The notes: generated by a model not told the origin, from the letters alone. A stretch of 34,717 nt of DNA from Rheinheimera sp. (GCA_008015325.1 SSFI01000026.1:1-34717), one strand, 5' to 3'. Shown: positions 24,973-32,525, counted from the stretch's first letter. Program-made: numbers and translations.

Positions 24973-25296
24973 AGAGCATTGCGCAGATTGTTGGGCAATT
25001 TACACCGCTTGGGTTCCATACTGGCGATGAATAATTTTGGCACCGGCTATTCGTCACTGGCATATCTGGCAAAATCGCCGGTGCATCAATTAAAACCCGA
25101 CGGTGCCTTGTTATTAAATCTGTAACAGTCGCCGCAATGTGCCAGTATGATAAGACACCTGATCCGCAAGGCGCACGAATCTGGTATGCAACTAGTAGCA
25201 GAAGGCATTGAATCAGTCGGCCAAGTGCTGTTATTGCTCGATTTGCAATGCGACCGCATTCAGGGATATGTTTGCAGTAAGGCGCTTAATAGCTAG
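24973..25296 (+). pseudogene. EAL-domain (c-di-GMP phosphodiesterase) remnant
   Basis: One frame reads RALRRLLGNLHRLGSILAM, then NNFGTGYSSLAYLAKSPVH, then QLKPDGALLLNL, a TAA stop at 25123-25125, and continues in the same frame with MIRHLIRKAHESGMQLVAEG, IESVGQ and CDRIQGYVCSKALNS before TAG. This is unmistakably the C-terminal third of an EAL domain (compare DDFGTGYSSL, VVAEGVE, QGYLFSKPL). The catalytic DD before FGTGYSS is NN and the Lys-x-Asp signature is KPD. No start or N-terminal EAL region is present upstream; maiA ends 40 bases before. It is a non-functional gene remnant. From 24933 to 24972 nothing is recognised. Confidence 0.85.
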
Positions 25297-25456
25297 AGCA
25301 CCATATAGTTTAAAAAAGCGGCAGCAGCGATAAGCAGAATGGCCGCAGGCAAGCCACAGCTCGAAAGAGCACCAACTATTCCATCGCCGTGTCGCCTTGC
25401 CTGAGGCAATTTCAGGCTGCTCTGCTGTTCGCTTATTAAACTATATGGTGCTCTAG
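25293..25456. mobile_element. MITE-like inverted-repeat element
   Basis: The element begins CTAGAGCACCATATAGTTTA and ends with its exact reverse complement, TAAACTATATGGTGCTCTAG, giving at least 20-base perfect terminal inverted repeats. Imperfect pairing continues inward (AAGCG, CAGCAG; inner CAGGCAAG / CTTGCCTG). Total length is about 164 bases, with no open frame of note. CTAG or its central TA at both ends could be the target duplication. An internal AGAGCACCA (25366-25374) repeats the tip. It abuts the EAL remnant. This has the architecture of a non-autonomous miniature transposable element; the family is unknown. Confidence 0.75.
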
Positions 25457-25522
25457 GAGTTTGTCAGTTTTCTTGCCTGTCAGCCTTTGCGGCAGCAGTG
25501 GGAGGAATTTGTTCATGTTTGA
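25457..25522 (+). pseudogene. Probable displaced 3' tail of the EAL-domain gene
   Basis: Directly after the MITE-like element one frame reads EFVSFLACQPLRQQWEEFVHV and ends at TGA 25520-25522, overlapping the ATG of the next gene by 8 bases. Removing 160 bases (the element plus one CTAG) puts this frame in register with the EAL remnant. It therefore looks like the original C-terminal tail of that gene, although a TAG codon would still remain at the join. Confidence 0.5.
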
Positions 25523-26684
25523 GGCTGATCGCTGGTTGGTATTGTTCGTCGAACCGGACCTGGTTGCAGGTGAAGCGACAAAGCGCGTGTTGCGCCGGCT
25601 CTGTCCGCACTGGCAGGTAGAACTTTGCAGTGATGCGGTCAGTGCAACTCAGTTTCTGCTGGAGCAGGCAATAGCCCCGCAAATGCTGATTGCCGATCGG
25701 CTGGATGAGTCGCTGCGTGGCGAGGAATTACTGGAGTTTTGTGCCGAACACTCGCCGGCAACCATCCGGGTGCTGATGAGTGCCGAAAATAACGGTGCTG
25801 TCATGCTAGCCGCCGTGCAATCGGCGCAGATGTTGCTCGGCAAGCCTTTCACTGAGCTGGATTTACTGGCTATTTTTCAGCGCGCCGAACAAATTATCGA
25901 AGGGCCATTTTCTGAACACGCCCGTTATCAGCTTGGAACTTTGCAAACCTTACCTATTCAGCAGAAGCAATACCAACAAATTTTGAATTTGCTGGACGAC
26001 CCGGAAAGTTCACAACGGGCGCTGGCAGCAGCCTTAGAACGCGAAGCGCCGCTGGCGGGGCGACTGATTCAGATGGCAAATTCGGCTTATCTGGGGTTCA
26101 GACGCCAGACGCTGGATTTACAGGAAGTGACCAGCCGGCTGGGCCGGGAAATGATCAAAGCGATTATGCAGGCCTTTATGCTGCATCAACAGTATCAGGG
26201 CCGCATTCAGCCGCAGTTGCACCAGCAGTTGCAGGATTATGCAGTAGCACTGGCATCTGTCGCATTCCAGCTGGCACGGACACAATGCCGGGATGATGCC
26301 AGTCTGGCGGAAAAAGCTTATGTTGCCGGCCTGATGCAGGCATTAGGCCCACTGGCATTACTGGCTACCCAGCCGCTCAGGAGCCAACAGCTGACACAGG
26401 AAGACATGTTTCAGGACGGTGTGGCTGATCACTGTGTTCTCACCGGCTATCTGATGACGTTGTGGGGATTTTCCAGTGATATCTGCGCGGCGGCCATGTA
26501 CAGACTGGACTTGCAATCATCGCCACATATAGACAGGTTGCAGGCCATTTTACACCTTGCCAGTTATGTGTTGCACCTGCAGCGACAGGACCCGACCAGT
26601 GCGCCAATCAAGCCGGATCTGGAAGCGCTGAATCGTTTTGCGCTGACCGACAGCTTCTTAGCAGTAAATCAGGAGGGGGTGTGA
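25515..26684 (+). CDS. REC-HDOD response regulator-like protein
   Basis: Predicted signalling protein, 389 aa from ATG 25515. That start has a perfect GGGAGGA ribosome-binding site; a frame opening at 25461 is rejected. The N-terminal receiver domain (about 1-130) has acidic residues Glu13/Asp15, phospho-acceptor candidate Asp61 (MLIADRLDE), Ser89 and Lys110 (LLGKPF). The HDOD domain (about 140-345) contains REAPLAGRLIQMANSAYLGF and VTSRLGREMIKAIMQAFML. HDOD proteins act in signalling linked to c-di-GMP or stress without a shared enzymatic activity. Its translational overlap with the former EAL gene suggests that the two once formed a c-di-GMP-related pair. Targets are unknown. Confidence 0.88.
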   Translation: MFEADRWLVLFVEPDLVAGEATKRVLRRLCPHWQVELCSDAVSATQFLLEQAIAPQMLIADRLDESLRGEELLEFCAEHSPATIRVLMSAENNGAVMLAAVQSAQMLLGKPFTELDLLAIFQRAEQIIEGPFSEHARYQLGTLQTLPIQQKQYQQILNLLDDPESSQRALAAALEREAPLAGRLIQMANSAYLGFRRQTLDLQEVTSRLGREMIKAIMQAFMLHQQYQGRIQPQLHQQLQDYAVALASVAFQLARTQCRDDASLAEKAYVAGLMQALGPLALLATQPLRSQQLTQEDMFQDGVADHCVLTGYLMTLWGFSSDICAAAMYRLDLQSSPHIDRLQAILHLASYVLHLQRQDPTSAPIKPDLEALNRFALTDSFLAVNQEGV

Positions 26685-26941
26685 CAAAAGATTCTGTTTG
26701 GCAGATACGCCGGCCAAAACGCTGGTTTAACGCGTTGTTGTTTTACACCGGCTGGTTGGTCTTAGTTGTGCATCTGGTGTTGATGTTGTATTGCTACGCA
26801 AGAGGGCTGACGTATCCGATGAGCTGGTGGTTTGTTGCGCTGTCGCCGGTATTATCGGTGTTATGGGGTGGGGTTCCGGCGTTGCAGTTACAAAAAGAAG
26901 CAGGACCTGCTCCCACAGTACAGGCCCGTTTCCGCTGCTGA
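26681..26941 (+). CDS. Small two-helix membrane protein of unknown function
   Basis: 86 aa, starting at GTG with a very strong AGGAGGGGG ribosome-binding site and overlapping the REC-HDOD stop (GTGA). I do not recognise the family. Two hydrophobic stretches are visible, FNALLFYTGWLVLVVHLVLML and WWFVALSPVLSVLWGGVPAL, separated by YCYARGLTYPMS; the N-terminus is basic (RRPKR). The last 16 or so residues (EAGPAPTVQARFRC) are encoded by a REP-like palindrome and are probably not ancestral. Translational coupling to the REC-HDOD gene suggests a membrane partner for it. Confidence 0.7.
   Translation: MTKDSVWQIRRPKRWFNALLFYTGWLVLVVHLVLMLYCYARGLTYPMSWWFVALSPVLSVLWGGVPALQLQKEAGPAPTVQARFRC
26897..26917. 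repeat. REP-like extragenic palindrome inside the 3' end of the small membrane gene
   Basis: AGCAGGACCTGCT (26899-26911) is a palindrome followed by CCCACA. On the minus strand this reads TGTGGGAGCAGGTCCTGCTTC, which looks like the head of bacterial REP sequences. It lies between two converging genes, the usual place for REPs. Confidence 0.45.
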
Positions 26942-26949
26942 GGTGCGCG

Positions 26950-27441
26950 TTAGCGTTTAGGCTGCAGCATGGCTTCTACTTCAATTTCACTGATGCCTTT
27001 TTCGTCAAAGTGAAAGTGGATTTGCGCTGGCCGGCCCTCGATAAAATGATAACGCAGGTCGTCAATCAGCAGGACAAAATCCCCAGGCCGTGCCGGCTGT
27101 AATTTTTGTTTGAACAGTTTCAGCTGATGCTGGCCGATTTGCCAGTCAAACCCGCTGAGCGGTGCTTTACTGAAATCCTGCGCCCAAACCAGCTGTTCTT
27201 TATTTAGCATCAGCGCCAGTGTGTAACGCTTTGGTACTTCTTCTACGGCCATGTTATGGGGCCCCAGCTGAAACTGGTAGCCGCCTTCGTGTTGTAAAAA
27301 GGCAAAGCCAAATTCGGTTTGTTGTGTGCTGCCATCCTGCAGTGTGAGCCGGACCGGACCATTTAACTGAAACTCAGCCAGGCTTACCGGACTGCTCAGC
27401 GCTGCAGCTAAGGCAAAAATCTGCGCCAGATACTTCATCAT
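26950..27441 (-). CDS. Secreted/periplasmic protein of unknown function
   Basis: 163 aa with a clear signal peptide, MMKYLAQIFALAAALSSPVSLA, and likely cleavage before EFQLNG. The mature part is rich in beta-strand-like segments (RLTLQDGSTQQTEFGFAFL, GGYQFQLGPHNMAVEEVPKR) and ends with basic MLQPKR. I do not recognise a family and no catalytic motif is visible. It lies 12 bases downstream of mltD on the same strand, so it is probably in the mltD transcript, and it converges on the small membrane gene. Confidence 0.75.
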   Translation of the reverse strand: MMKYLAQIFALAAALSSPVSLAEFQLNGPVRLTLQDGSTQQTEFGFAFLQHEGGYQFQLGPHNMAVEEVPKRYTLALMLNKEQLVWAQDFSKAPLSGFDWQIGQHQLKLFKQKLQPARPGDFVLLIDDLRYHFIEGRPAQIHFHFDEKGISEIEVEAMLQPKR

Positions 27442-27453
27442 TACCCCGTTGTA

Positions 27454-29007
27454 TTACGATTGCCGGTTGCCAGGCGCTAATCGCAATTGCTGGCCTGGTT
27501 TTAATCTGCTATCGGCCTGCAATTGATTCCATTTGAGCAAATCAGCCAATTTAATTTTATGCAGTTTGGCGATACGGTCGAGTGAATCGCCTTTTTTGAC
27601 CGTATAGACAGCTTTGGTTTTCTTCGCGCCGCCAGGCGCTTTTTCCGTCGCCACTGACGCACCCGGGACTCGCAGAATTTGACCTGGTTTTAAGTGGGCA
27701 TGAGCGGTTAACTTGTTGTATATCCGAAGTTCTTCACTATCGACCCGCAGTTTTTGCGCGATAGTCCACAGGCTGTCGCCGGCCTTGACCTGATAACTCT
27801 TCGGCTGACTTCGGGCAATTGTCGCGGACGCATTATTCCCCGTCGGTATCAACAAAATTTGTCCTGCCTGTAGCTGGTCATTTTTCAGCTGGTTCAGGCG
27901 GCGCAGGCTGGCGACTTTTGTTTTGTAACGGGCGGCGATACTGACGAGGCTGTCACCAGTTTTCACCTTATAGCGTTGTGGTCCGCCAGACGGTGCGGCA
28001 GCGACTGCGACTTTTTTCAGCAAATGCCGTTGTTTTTCAAATGTTTCGAGTGCATCCAGCGGCAGCAGCAGCGGGAATTCTTTGCCCTCAGGTGTCGTGG
28101 TTAAAGCAAAACCCGGATTCAGTTTCTTTAGCTGATTCAATGGCATGCCAGCCAGTTCGGCGGCTTGTTGTAACTGGACGGCGCCGGCAATCTTTGTGCT
28201 TCCGACGACAGGACGATTGGCGACTGGCGGCAGACTGATTTGATAATTAGCCGGATTTTTCACCAGACTAATCATCGCCAGCCACTTGGGCATGGTTTGC
28301 ACGTAACGAGCCGGGATCTGCAGACTCCAGTAATCGGTCGGTTTACCCCGCGCTTTGTTGCGCTCTATGGCTGCCATAATCCGGCCTTCACCGCTGTTAT
28401 AGGCGGCGACGGCATTCAGCCAGTCATTACCAAGGCTGTCGTGTAAATGCTGCAGGTAATCCAGCACCGCAAGCGTGGAGCTCCACGGGTCTTTGCGGCC
28501 ATCGTAGCCGTGCTGAATTTTCAGACCAAAATTACGGGCAGTTTGCGGTACCATTTGCCAAAGCCCTGTCGGACCTTTGCCTTGTGCCACCGGATTGTAG
28601 GCACTTTCAACAATAGGCAACAACGACAGTTCAACTGGCATCCGGCGTTTTTCCAGCTCAGTAACTATCAGATAGAGGTAAGGCTCTGCCCGATTGGCGA
28701 CTTCGTTAAAAAACTTTTGTTTACTGGCAAAAAACGCGATCTCCCGGCGGATATCGGCGCGTTGCGGTACCTGAATATGCATCTGCTGACGAATGCGTTG
28801 CCAGACATCGGTGTAGGCCGACAATTCACTTTGCGTCACGACCGGGTCCAGTGGTGACATCGGCACGTCCAGCACCACAGGCTGCTGTTGGTCGCTGACT
28901 GCGCCTGGCTCTGACTGGGTCGTGGCCGATTCTGCCAGCCTTTGCGGCTGGCGGGCACAGCTGCACAGTACCAACAAAACTAGCAGAGGGAAGCATTTGT
29001 TTAACAT
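27454..29007 (-). CDS. mltD: Membrane-bound lytic murein transglycosylase D (three LysM domains)
   Basis: Lipoprotein that cleaves peptidoglycan glycan strands. It is 517 aa. The signal peptide ends in the lipobox LCSC with the modified Cys at residue 17. The SLT domain spans about 100-240 with catalytic Glu134 (LPIVESAYNP) and the segments GPTGLWQMVPQTARNFGL and AVAAYNSGEGRI. Three C-terminal LysM domains (about 345-388, 404-447, 467-510; each with GDSL) bind peptidoglycan; E. coli MltD has two. gloB lies upstream on the same strand, as in E. coli. Confidence 0.97.
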   Translation of the reverse strand: MLNKCFPLLVLLVLCSCARQPQRLAESATTQSEPGAVSDQQQPVVLDVPMSPLDPVVTQSELSAYTDVWQRIRQQMHIQVPQRADIRREIAFFASKQKFFNEVANRAEPYLYLIVTELEKRRMPVELSLLPIVESAYNPVAQGKGPTGLWQMVPQTARNFGLKIQHGYDGRKDPWSSTLAVLDYLQHLHDSLGNDWLNAVAAYNSGEGRIMAAIERNKARGKPTDYWSLQIPARYVQTMPKWLAMISLVKNPANYQISLPPVANRPVVGSTKIAGAVQLQQAAELAGMPLNQLKKLNPGFALTTTPEGKEFPLLLPLDALETFEKQRHLLKKVAVAAAPSGGPQRYKVKTGDSLVSIAARYKTKVASLRRLNQLKNDQLQAGQILLIPTGNNASATIARSQPKSYQVKAGDSLWTIAQKLRVDSEELRIYNKLTAHAHLKPGQILRVPGASVATEKAPGGAKKTKAVYTVKKGDSLDRIAKLHKIKLADLLKWNQLQADSRLKPGQQLRLAPGNRQS

Positions 29008-29088
29008 GCATTTTTCCTGAATTCAGTGGCCACAGACAACGCAAAAAGAGCGTATGGTAGCGGGCTGAGATGTAATTGCAAGCCGGTA

Positions 29089-29856
29089 TTAAAAACGGTT
29101 TTTCCACTGACGCAAAAAGCTAAAGAGCGACAAGGTGTCCGGCTGCGACCAGCGCTGCTGCAACAAAGGTTCATGGCAGCGCAAAAATGGGTTCACGGCA
29201 CGCTCAAGTCCGATGTTGCTGGGAAGGGTTGGAACCCCTGCAGCCCGTAACGCTGTGGCATGACGCTGGTATTCGACCAGCGCTTGATTATCAGGTTCAA
29301 CTTCGACGGCAAATCGCAGATTTGCCAGCGTATATTCATGGGCGCAGCACACCTGTGTTGATTCAGGCAGGGTCGCTAAGCGTTGCAGTGATTGCAACAT
29401 TTGGGCGGCTGTCCCTTCAAATATACGACCACAGCCCGCACTGAACAGCGTGTCGCCACAGAACAACACCGGCGACGCACAGTCGACCAGATATGCCAGA
29501 TGATTCAGGGTATGGCCTGGTACACCAAGCACAGTCACTGTACCTTGCCAGCCGGCTATATCCAGCAAATCGCCATCTTCGACCTGCCTGCCAGCCAATT
29601 GATGGTCAGTCGTCGAGGCTGCCGGAACAAAAACATCGGCGTCGGGCCAAACCGCACTCAGCTCTGCAAGCCCGCCGATATGATCTGGATGTTGATGGGT
29701 GACTAATACGGCCCGCAGTGTCAGCTGCTGTTGCTGCAAATAGTCAGCCACCGGCTGATATTGCCCCGGGTCAACGACTATTGCATTCGCCCCTTGGCGC
29801 AACAGCCAGATATAGTTATCCTGCAAAATCGGAATGGCTTCAGGGGTGAGGTGCAT
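29089..29856 (-). CDS. gloB: Hydroxyacylglutathione hydrolase (glyoxalase II)
   Basis: Metallo-beta-lactamase-fold hydrolase that releases D-lactate and glutathione in methylglyoxal detoxification. It is 255 aa from ATG 29856, which has TAGGA upstream; a TTG seven codons earlier is rejected. The binuclear metal motif is THQHPDHIGG (His54, His56, Asp58, His59), with further ligands in GVPGHTLNHLAY, LFCGDTLFSAGCGRIFEG and CAHEYTLANLRFA. The C-terminal R-x-x-NPFLR is conserved. It is divergent from the yafS-like gene, as in enterobacteria. Confidence 0.97.
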   Translation of the reverse strand: MHLTPEAIPILQDNYIWLLRQGANAIVVDPGQYQPVADYLQQQQLTLRAVLVTHQHPDHIGGLAELSAVWPDADVFVPAASTTDHQLAGRQVEDGDLLDIAGWQGTVTVLGVPGHTLNHLAYLVDCASPVLFCGDTLFSAGCGRIFEGTAAQMLQSLQRLATLPESTQVCCAHEYTLANLRFAVEVEPDNQALVEYQRHATALRAAGVPTLPSNIGLERAVNPFLRCHEPLLQQRWSQPDTLSLFSFLRQWKNRF

Positions 29857-29872
29857 CTGCAATCCTATGAGT

Positions 29873-29891
29873 AACAATGATAATTGTTGTC
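29873..29891. promoter_or_regulatory. Fur-box-like sequence in the gloB/yafS divergent region
   Basis: AACAATGATAATTGTTGTC matches the 19-base Fur consensus GATAATGATAATCATTATC at 14 positions by eye, with an unbroken AATGATAAT core. It lies 17 bases upstream of the gloB ATG. It could equally be a chance AT-rich palindrome (AACAAT-GATA-ATTGTT). Confidence 0.3.
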
Positions 29892-29967
29892 GCTGCTACT
29901 GCTGTGAACCGATGTTTACTGGCAGTCTGTGCGCAGTATATCGCGGATTCTGCCGGGAGGGGCGAGG

Positions 29968-30708
29968 ATGAAACCAGCTTTAAGCCGTTATGCCCTCAGT
30001 CAGGTGCCGCAGCACTGGCATGCCTTTGCGCAGGGCGACATTCTGGCAAAGCAACTCGAAAGCCAGTTTAATCTGTGGTGGCCACGTATTTTTGGTTATC
30101 ACCTGTTGAAAGTGGGTACGCTGAGTTGTCAGCTGGATACCACTGCCTGTGGCATCCGGCATCAAATTCATCTGGCAACCGGGGGCGAGCAGGTGTCGGT
30201 GATTGCTGATCCGGATGATCTGCCATTTATTGAACATGCGGTGGATGCGGTGTTATTAGCACATTGCCTGGAATACACCCAGGACCCGCACCATGTGATC
30301 CGTGAAGCCCATCGGGTGCTGATGCCGGATGGGTATCTGCTGATGAGTGGATTTAATCCTCACAGCGTGATGGGATTGCTGAAGTTATGGCCCGGTCTGC
30401 ATCAACGGTTTCCCTGGTCTGGCCGTTTTTTTTCGCAGTCACGGGTCAAAGACTGGTTGCAGCTGCTTGGCTTTGAAGTTTTGTACGAACAGCGGCTGTT
30501 TTGTTCCAGTATGCTCGCGCAGTCTAAGGCAGATTCGGCGTTTCGGCTCTGGGCAGAGCAGCATCTGAATTACTTTGGTGCCGCTTATGTGCTGGTCGCG
30601 CGCAAACGAACTTTACCGTTAACACCAATCAAACCGAAATGGCAACTGACTAACAGCTTTAAACCTGCGGTCAAAGGCGTCAGTGTACGCCAGCAAGGCA
30701 AAGTCTGA
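29968..30708 (+). CDS. yafS: YafS-type SAM-methyltransferase-like protein
   Basis: 246 aa from ATG 29968, which has a GGGAGGGGCGAGG ribosome-binding region; an earlier frame from 29929 is not supported. The second half of a class I methyltransferase core is clear (DLPFIEHAVDAVLLAHCLEY, REAHRVLMPDGYLLMSGFNP). The usual glycine-rich SAM motif I is missing; the corresponding region reads LLKVGTLSCQLDTTACGIRH. The same degenerate beginning is seen in E. coli YafS, also next to gloB. Function is unknown. It converges on the yaiI-like gene with one base between them. Confidence 0.85.
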   Translation: MKPALSRYALSQVPQHWHAFAQGDILAKQLESQFNLWWPRIFGYHLLKVGTLSCQLDTTACGIRHQIHLATGGEQVSVIADPDDLPFIEHAVDAVLLAHCLEYTQDPHHVIREAHRVLMPDGYLLMSGFNPHSVMGLLKLWPGLHQRFPWSGRFFSQSRVKDWLQLLGFEVLYEQRLFCSSMLAQSKADSAFRLWAEQHLNYFGAAYVLVARKRTLPLTPIKPKWQLTNSFKPAVKGVSVRQQGKV

Positions 30709-30709
30709 T

Positions 30710-31177
30710 TCAGGCGCCAGGCCGGCTCCGCTGCCATTGTTGCAGGTACTGGTCCAGGGCATTACCAAACTTCTGCCGGTCACGCTGGTCAATAGCCGGC
30801 GGGCCACCGCTGACCATGCCGGCACTGCGTAATTCTTCCTGCAGATTACGCACGGCAAGCCGGACCTGCACATTGTCTTTATCGAGTTTGTCGCCACGTG
30901 GTGTCAGCACAGTGGCGCCTTGTGCGACACAAATAGCCGCGAGCGGAATATCTTGCGTCATCACTAAGTCGCCAGGACGAACTGACTTGGCAATCAGGTT
31001 GTCAGCGACGTCAAAGCCTGCCTCGACGCGAAATTGCCGGCACCAGGGGGCTCGTGGCAGCGGCAGGGCGTGATTAGCGACAAAATTCAGTTCGATTTTC
31101 AACCGTTCGCCGGCGCGCAATAACATGTCACGACAGACTTTCGGGCAGGCATCTGCGTCAATCCAAATTGACATCAT
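30710..31177 (-). CDS. yaiI: UPF0178 protein YaiI (DUF188)
   Basis: 155 aa, UPF0178 family of unknown function with a PIN/NYN-like nuclease fold predicted in the literature. Family segments are IWIDADACPKVCRDML at the start, LVMTQDIPLAAICVAQGATVL and TPRGDKLDKDN. Acidic residues Asp7 and Asp9 (counting from the first ATG) lie where a nuclease would bind metal. Two consecutive ATG codons are possible starts; the first overlaps the GNAT stop (ATGA), so coupled translation favours it. Confidence 0.93.
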   Translation of the reverse strand: MMSIWIDADACPKVCRDMLLRAGERLKIELNFVANHALPLPRAPWCRQFRVEAGFDVADNLIAKSVRPGDLVMTQDIPLAAICVAQGATVLTPRGDKLDKDNVQVRLAVRNLQEELRSAGMVSGGPPAIDQRDRQKFGNALDQYLQQWQRSRPGA

Positions 31178-31680
31178 GCTTCTCCGTGATTAATAAAGAC
31201 TGGCGCATCGGCAGCCAAGGCAAAACAAGCCTGATTGGGCAATGTCATAAAGTGCAAATCCGTACGATGCGCTGCCGGTTGTGGGCCTGGTTCAAATCCC
31301 ATGCGCTGATAGCTGTTGATAGCCACACTGTTGTTTTTGTAGACATAAAGCGATGCAGTGCGGGTCGGCCACTGTTTCAAGCCTTGTTGCAACAAGCCGG
31401 CGACCAGCGAGCGGGCTAGACCCTTGCGCCTGAATGCGGGCAGCACCAGCAAACGGGCCAGATGGATTTTGTCGAACCGGTCGCAAATCTGGCCGAAAGC
31501 CAACAGGCTATCGGCATTCATCAAGACGAATGCCTCAGTATCAGGCAGTTGGAGTTGCTGCAGAAACTGTTGGCGCTGCAGAGGATACGAAAAACCTTCG
31601 CCACCCCATTGCCTGACCTCGGCCGCAGAGCGGAACAGACTTTGCAGGTGCCACAGCTGCTTCGCGTTGGCAAGTTGCAT
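31174..31680 (-). CDS. GNAT-family N-acetyltransferase
   Basis: 168 aa from ATG 31680. The acetyl-CoA-binding motif A is LARLLVLPAFRRKGLARSLV and the C-terminal motif B region is SLYVYKNNSVAINSYQRMGF, both diagnostic of GNAT. A TTG at 31701, overlapping the preceding gene's stop as TTGA, is an alternative start adding 7 residues. The frame stays open to 31821, but that part lies inside the neighbouring membrane gene. Substrate unknown. It is translationally coupled to yaiI downstream. Confidence 0.85.
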   Translation of the reverse strand: MQLANAKQLWHLQSLFRSAAEVRQWGGEGFSYPLQRQQFLQQLQLPDTEAFVLMNADSLLAFGQICDRFDKIHLARLLVLPAFRRKGLARSLVAGLLQQGLKQWPTRTASLYVYKNNSVAINSYQRMGFEPGPQPAAHRTDLHFMTLPNQACFALAADAPVFINHGEA

Positions 31681-31697
31681 CGACAGTGCAGGTAGGG

Positions 31698-31967
31698 TCA
31701 AAATTGGCTGGCCAAATGATAACAACCGGGTACCAGCAGTAGCCAAAGTAAAATCATGCTTATTTGCCAGCTCAGCCGATAGAACGGCTGGGCATAAAAA
31801 TCTGCCTGCTGGCGGATCCACATCAACATGGCGGCACCTACCACACTCGGTAAGCCGTAAATAGTCTCAAACTGACCATTGAACAAACTGGCCCAACAGG
31901 CGATAACCCCGGTCACTGACAATAACAACCAGCTCACCACCATGGTTTTACTTTGATTGACTGACAT
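31698..31967 (-). CDS. Small membrane protein of unknown function
   Basis: 89 aa. Hydrophobic segments are visible at about residues 9-29 (MVVSWLLLSVTGVIACWASLF), 37-51 (YGLPSVVGAAMLMWI) and 67-86 (ISMILLWLLLVPGCYHLA), so three membrane helices are likely. I do not recognise the family. AGCAGATGTCAGTC upstream gives only a weak ribosome-binding site (CGGAGAGCAG). It lies 24 bases after the DUF2058 gene and leads into the GNAT gene, consistent with one operon. Confidence 0.65.
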   Translation of the reverse strand: MSVNQSKTMVVSWLLLSVTGVIACWASLFNGQFETIYGLPSVVGAAMLMWIRQQADFYAQPFYRLSWQISMILLWLLLVPGCYHLASQF

Positions 31968-31991
31968 CTGCTCTCCGTTAACTACAAAGGC

Positions 31992-32525
31992 TTACCACAT
32001 CAAATCGTCAGGGATCTTAAAGTCTGCGTATGGATCGTCTTCCGGCGCTTGTGCATCTTGTTGATTGAGCAAAACAATCGCCTCAGGCTGACGCAGCTGA
32101 ATTTTCTCTGCGATTTGGATCGGCACCAAATGATATTGCTCACCCAGCTTGGCAATTGCAATCAGACCTTTGACTAATTGCTGATGCACTTTTTCACTGA
32201 CATAAATTTTCTTGATCTTACTGCCATCAGTAAAATTGAAGCCCAGTTCACCTTTATCCGTGATGATGTTCATCTCGACGAGCTGTTTAACTTGGGCAAC
32301 CAGCGCCTTACGGTCTGCTTCAGCTTTTTTCTGTTGATTTAGTTCGCGATCCCGGGCTATTTGCGCTTGTCTTGCCTGTTCGGCCAGTACCGCGGCCTGA
32401 TTGACAACCTGGCCATTTTTACCAGCCTGAACCCGCTCTTTATGTTGTTCTTTTTTGATGTTTTTCAGTTTTTTGGCATTGCCAAGACCAGCTTTTAATA
32501 ACTGTTCTGCCAGTGATTTGCTCAT
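31992..32525 (-). CDS. yaiL: DUF2058 protein (YaiL-type, nucleoprotein/polynucleotide-associated)
   Basis: 177 aa, DUF2058 family. Hallmarks are the basic N-terminus MSKSLAEQLLKAGLGNAKKL, a charged coiled coil (QARQAQIARDRELNQQKKAE) and a C-terminal globular domain (GFNFTDGSKIKKIYVSEKVH). It ends in an acidic tail DDPYADFKIPDDLMW. Family members are annotated as polynucleotide-associated, with no proven function. It is divergent from the DEAD-box helicase gene. Confidence 0.9.
   Translation of the reverse strand: MSKSLAEQLLKAGLGNAKKLKNIKKEQHKERVQAGKNGQVVNQAAVLAEQARQAQIARDRELNQQKKAEADRKALVAQVKQLVEMNIITDKGELGFNFTDGSKIKKIYVSEKVHQQLVKGLIAIAKLGEQYHLVPIQIAEKIQLRQPEAIVLLNQQDAQAPEDDPYADFKIPDDLMW

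Noticed and set aside
25461-25514. Earlier start for the REC-HDOD protein
   Set aside because: The 18 extra residues lie in the old EAL tail region; ATG 25515 has a strong GGGAGGA ribosome-binding site and the receiver domain begins right after it.
26950-27102. Plus-strand reading frame from 26791 overlapping the small membrane gene
   Set aside because: It is antisense to the secreted-protein gene, has no family resemblance and no ribosome-binding site.
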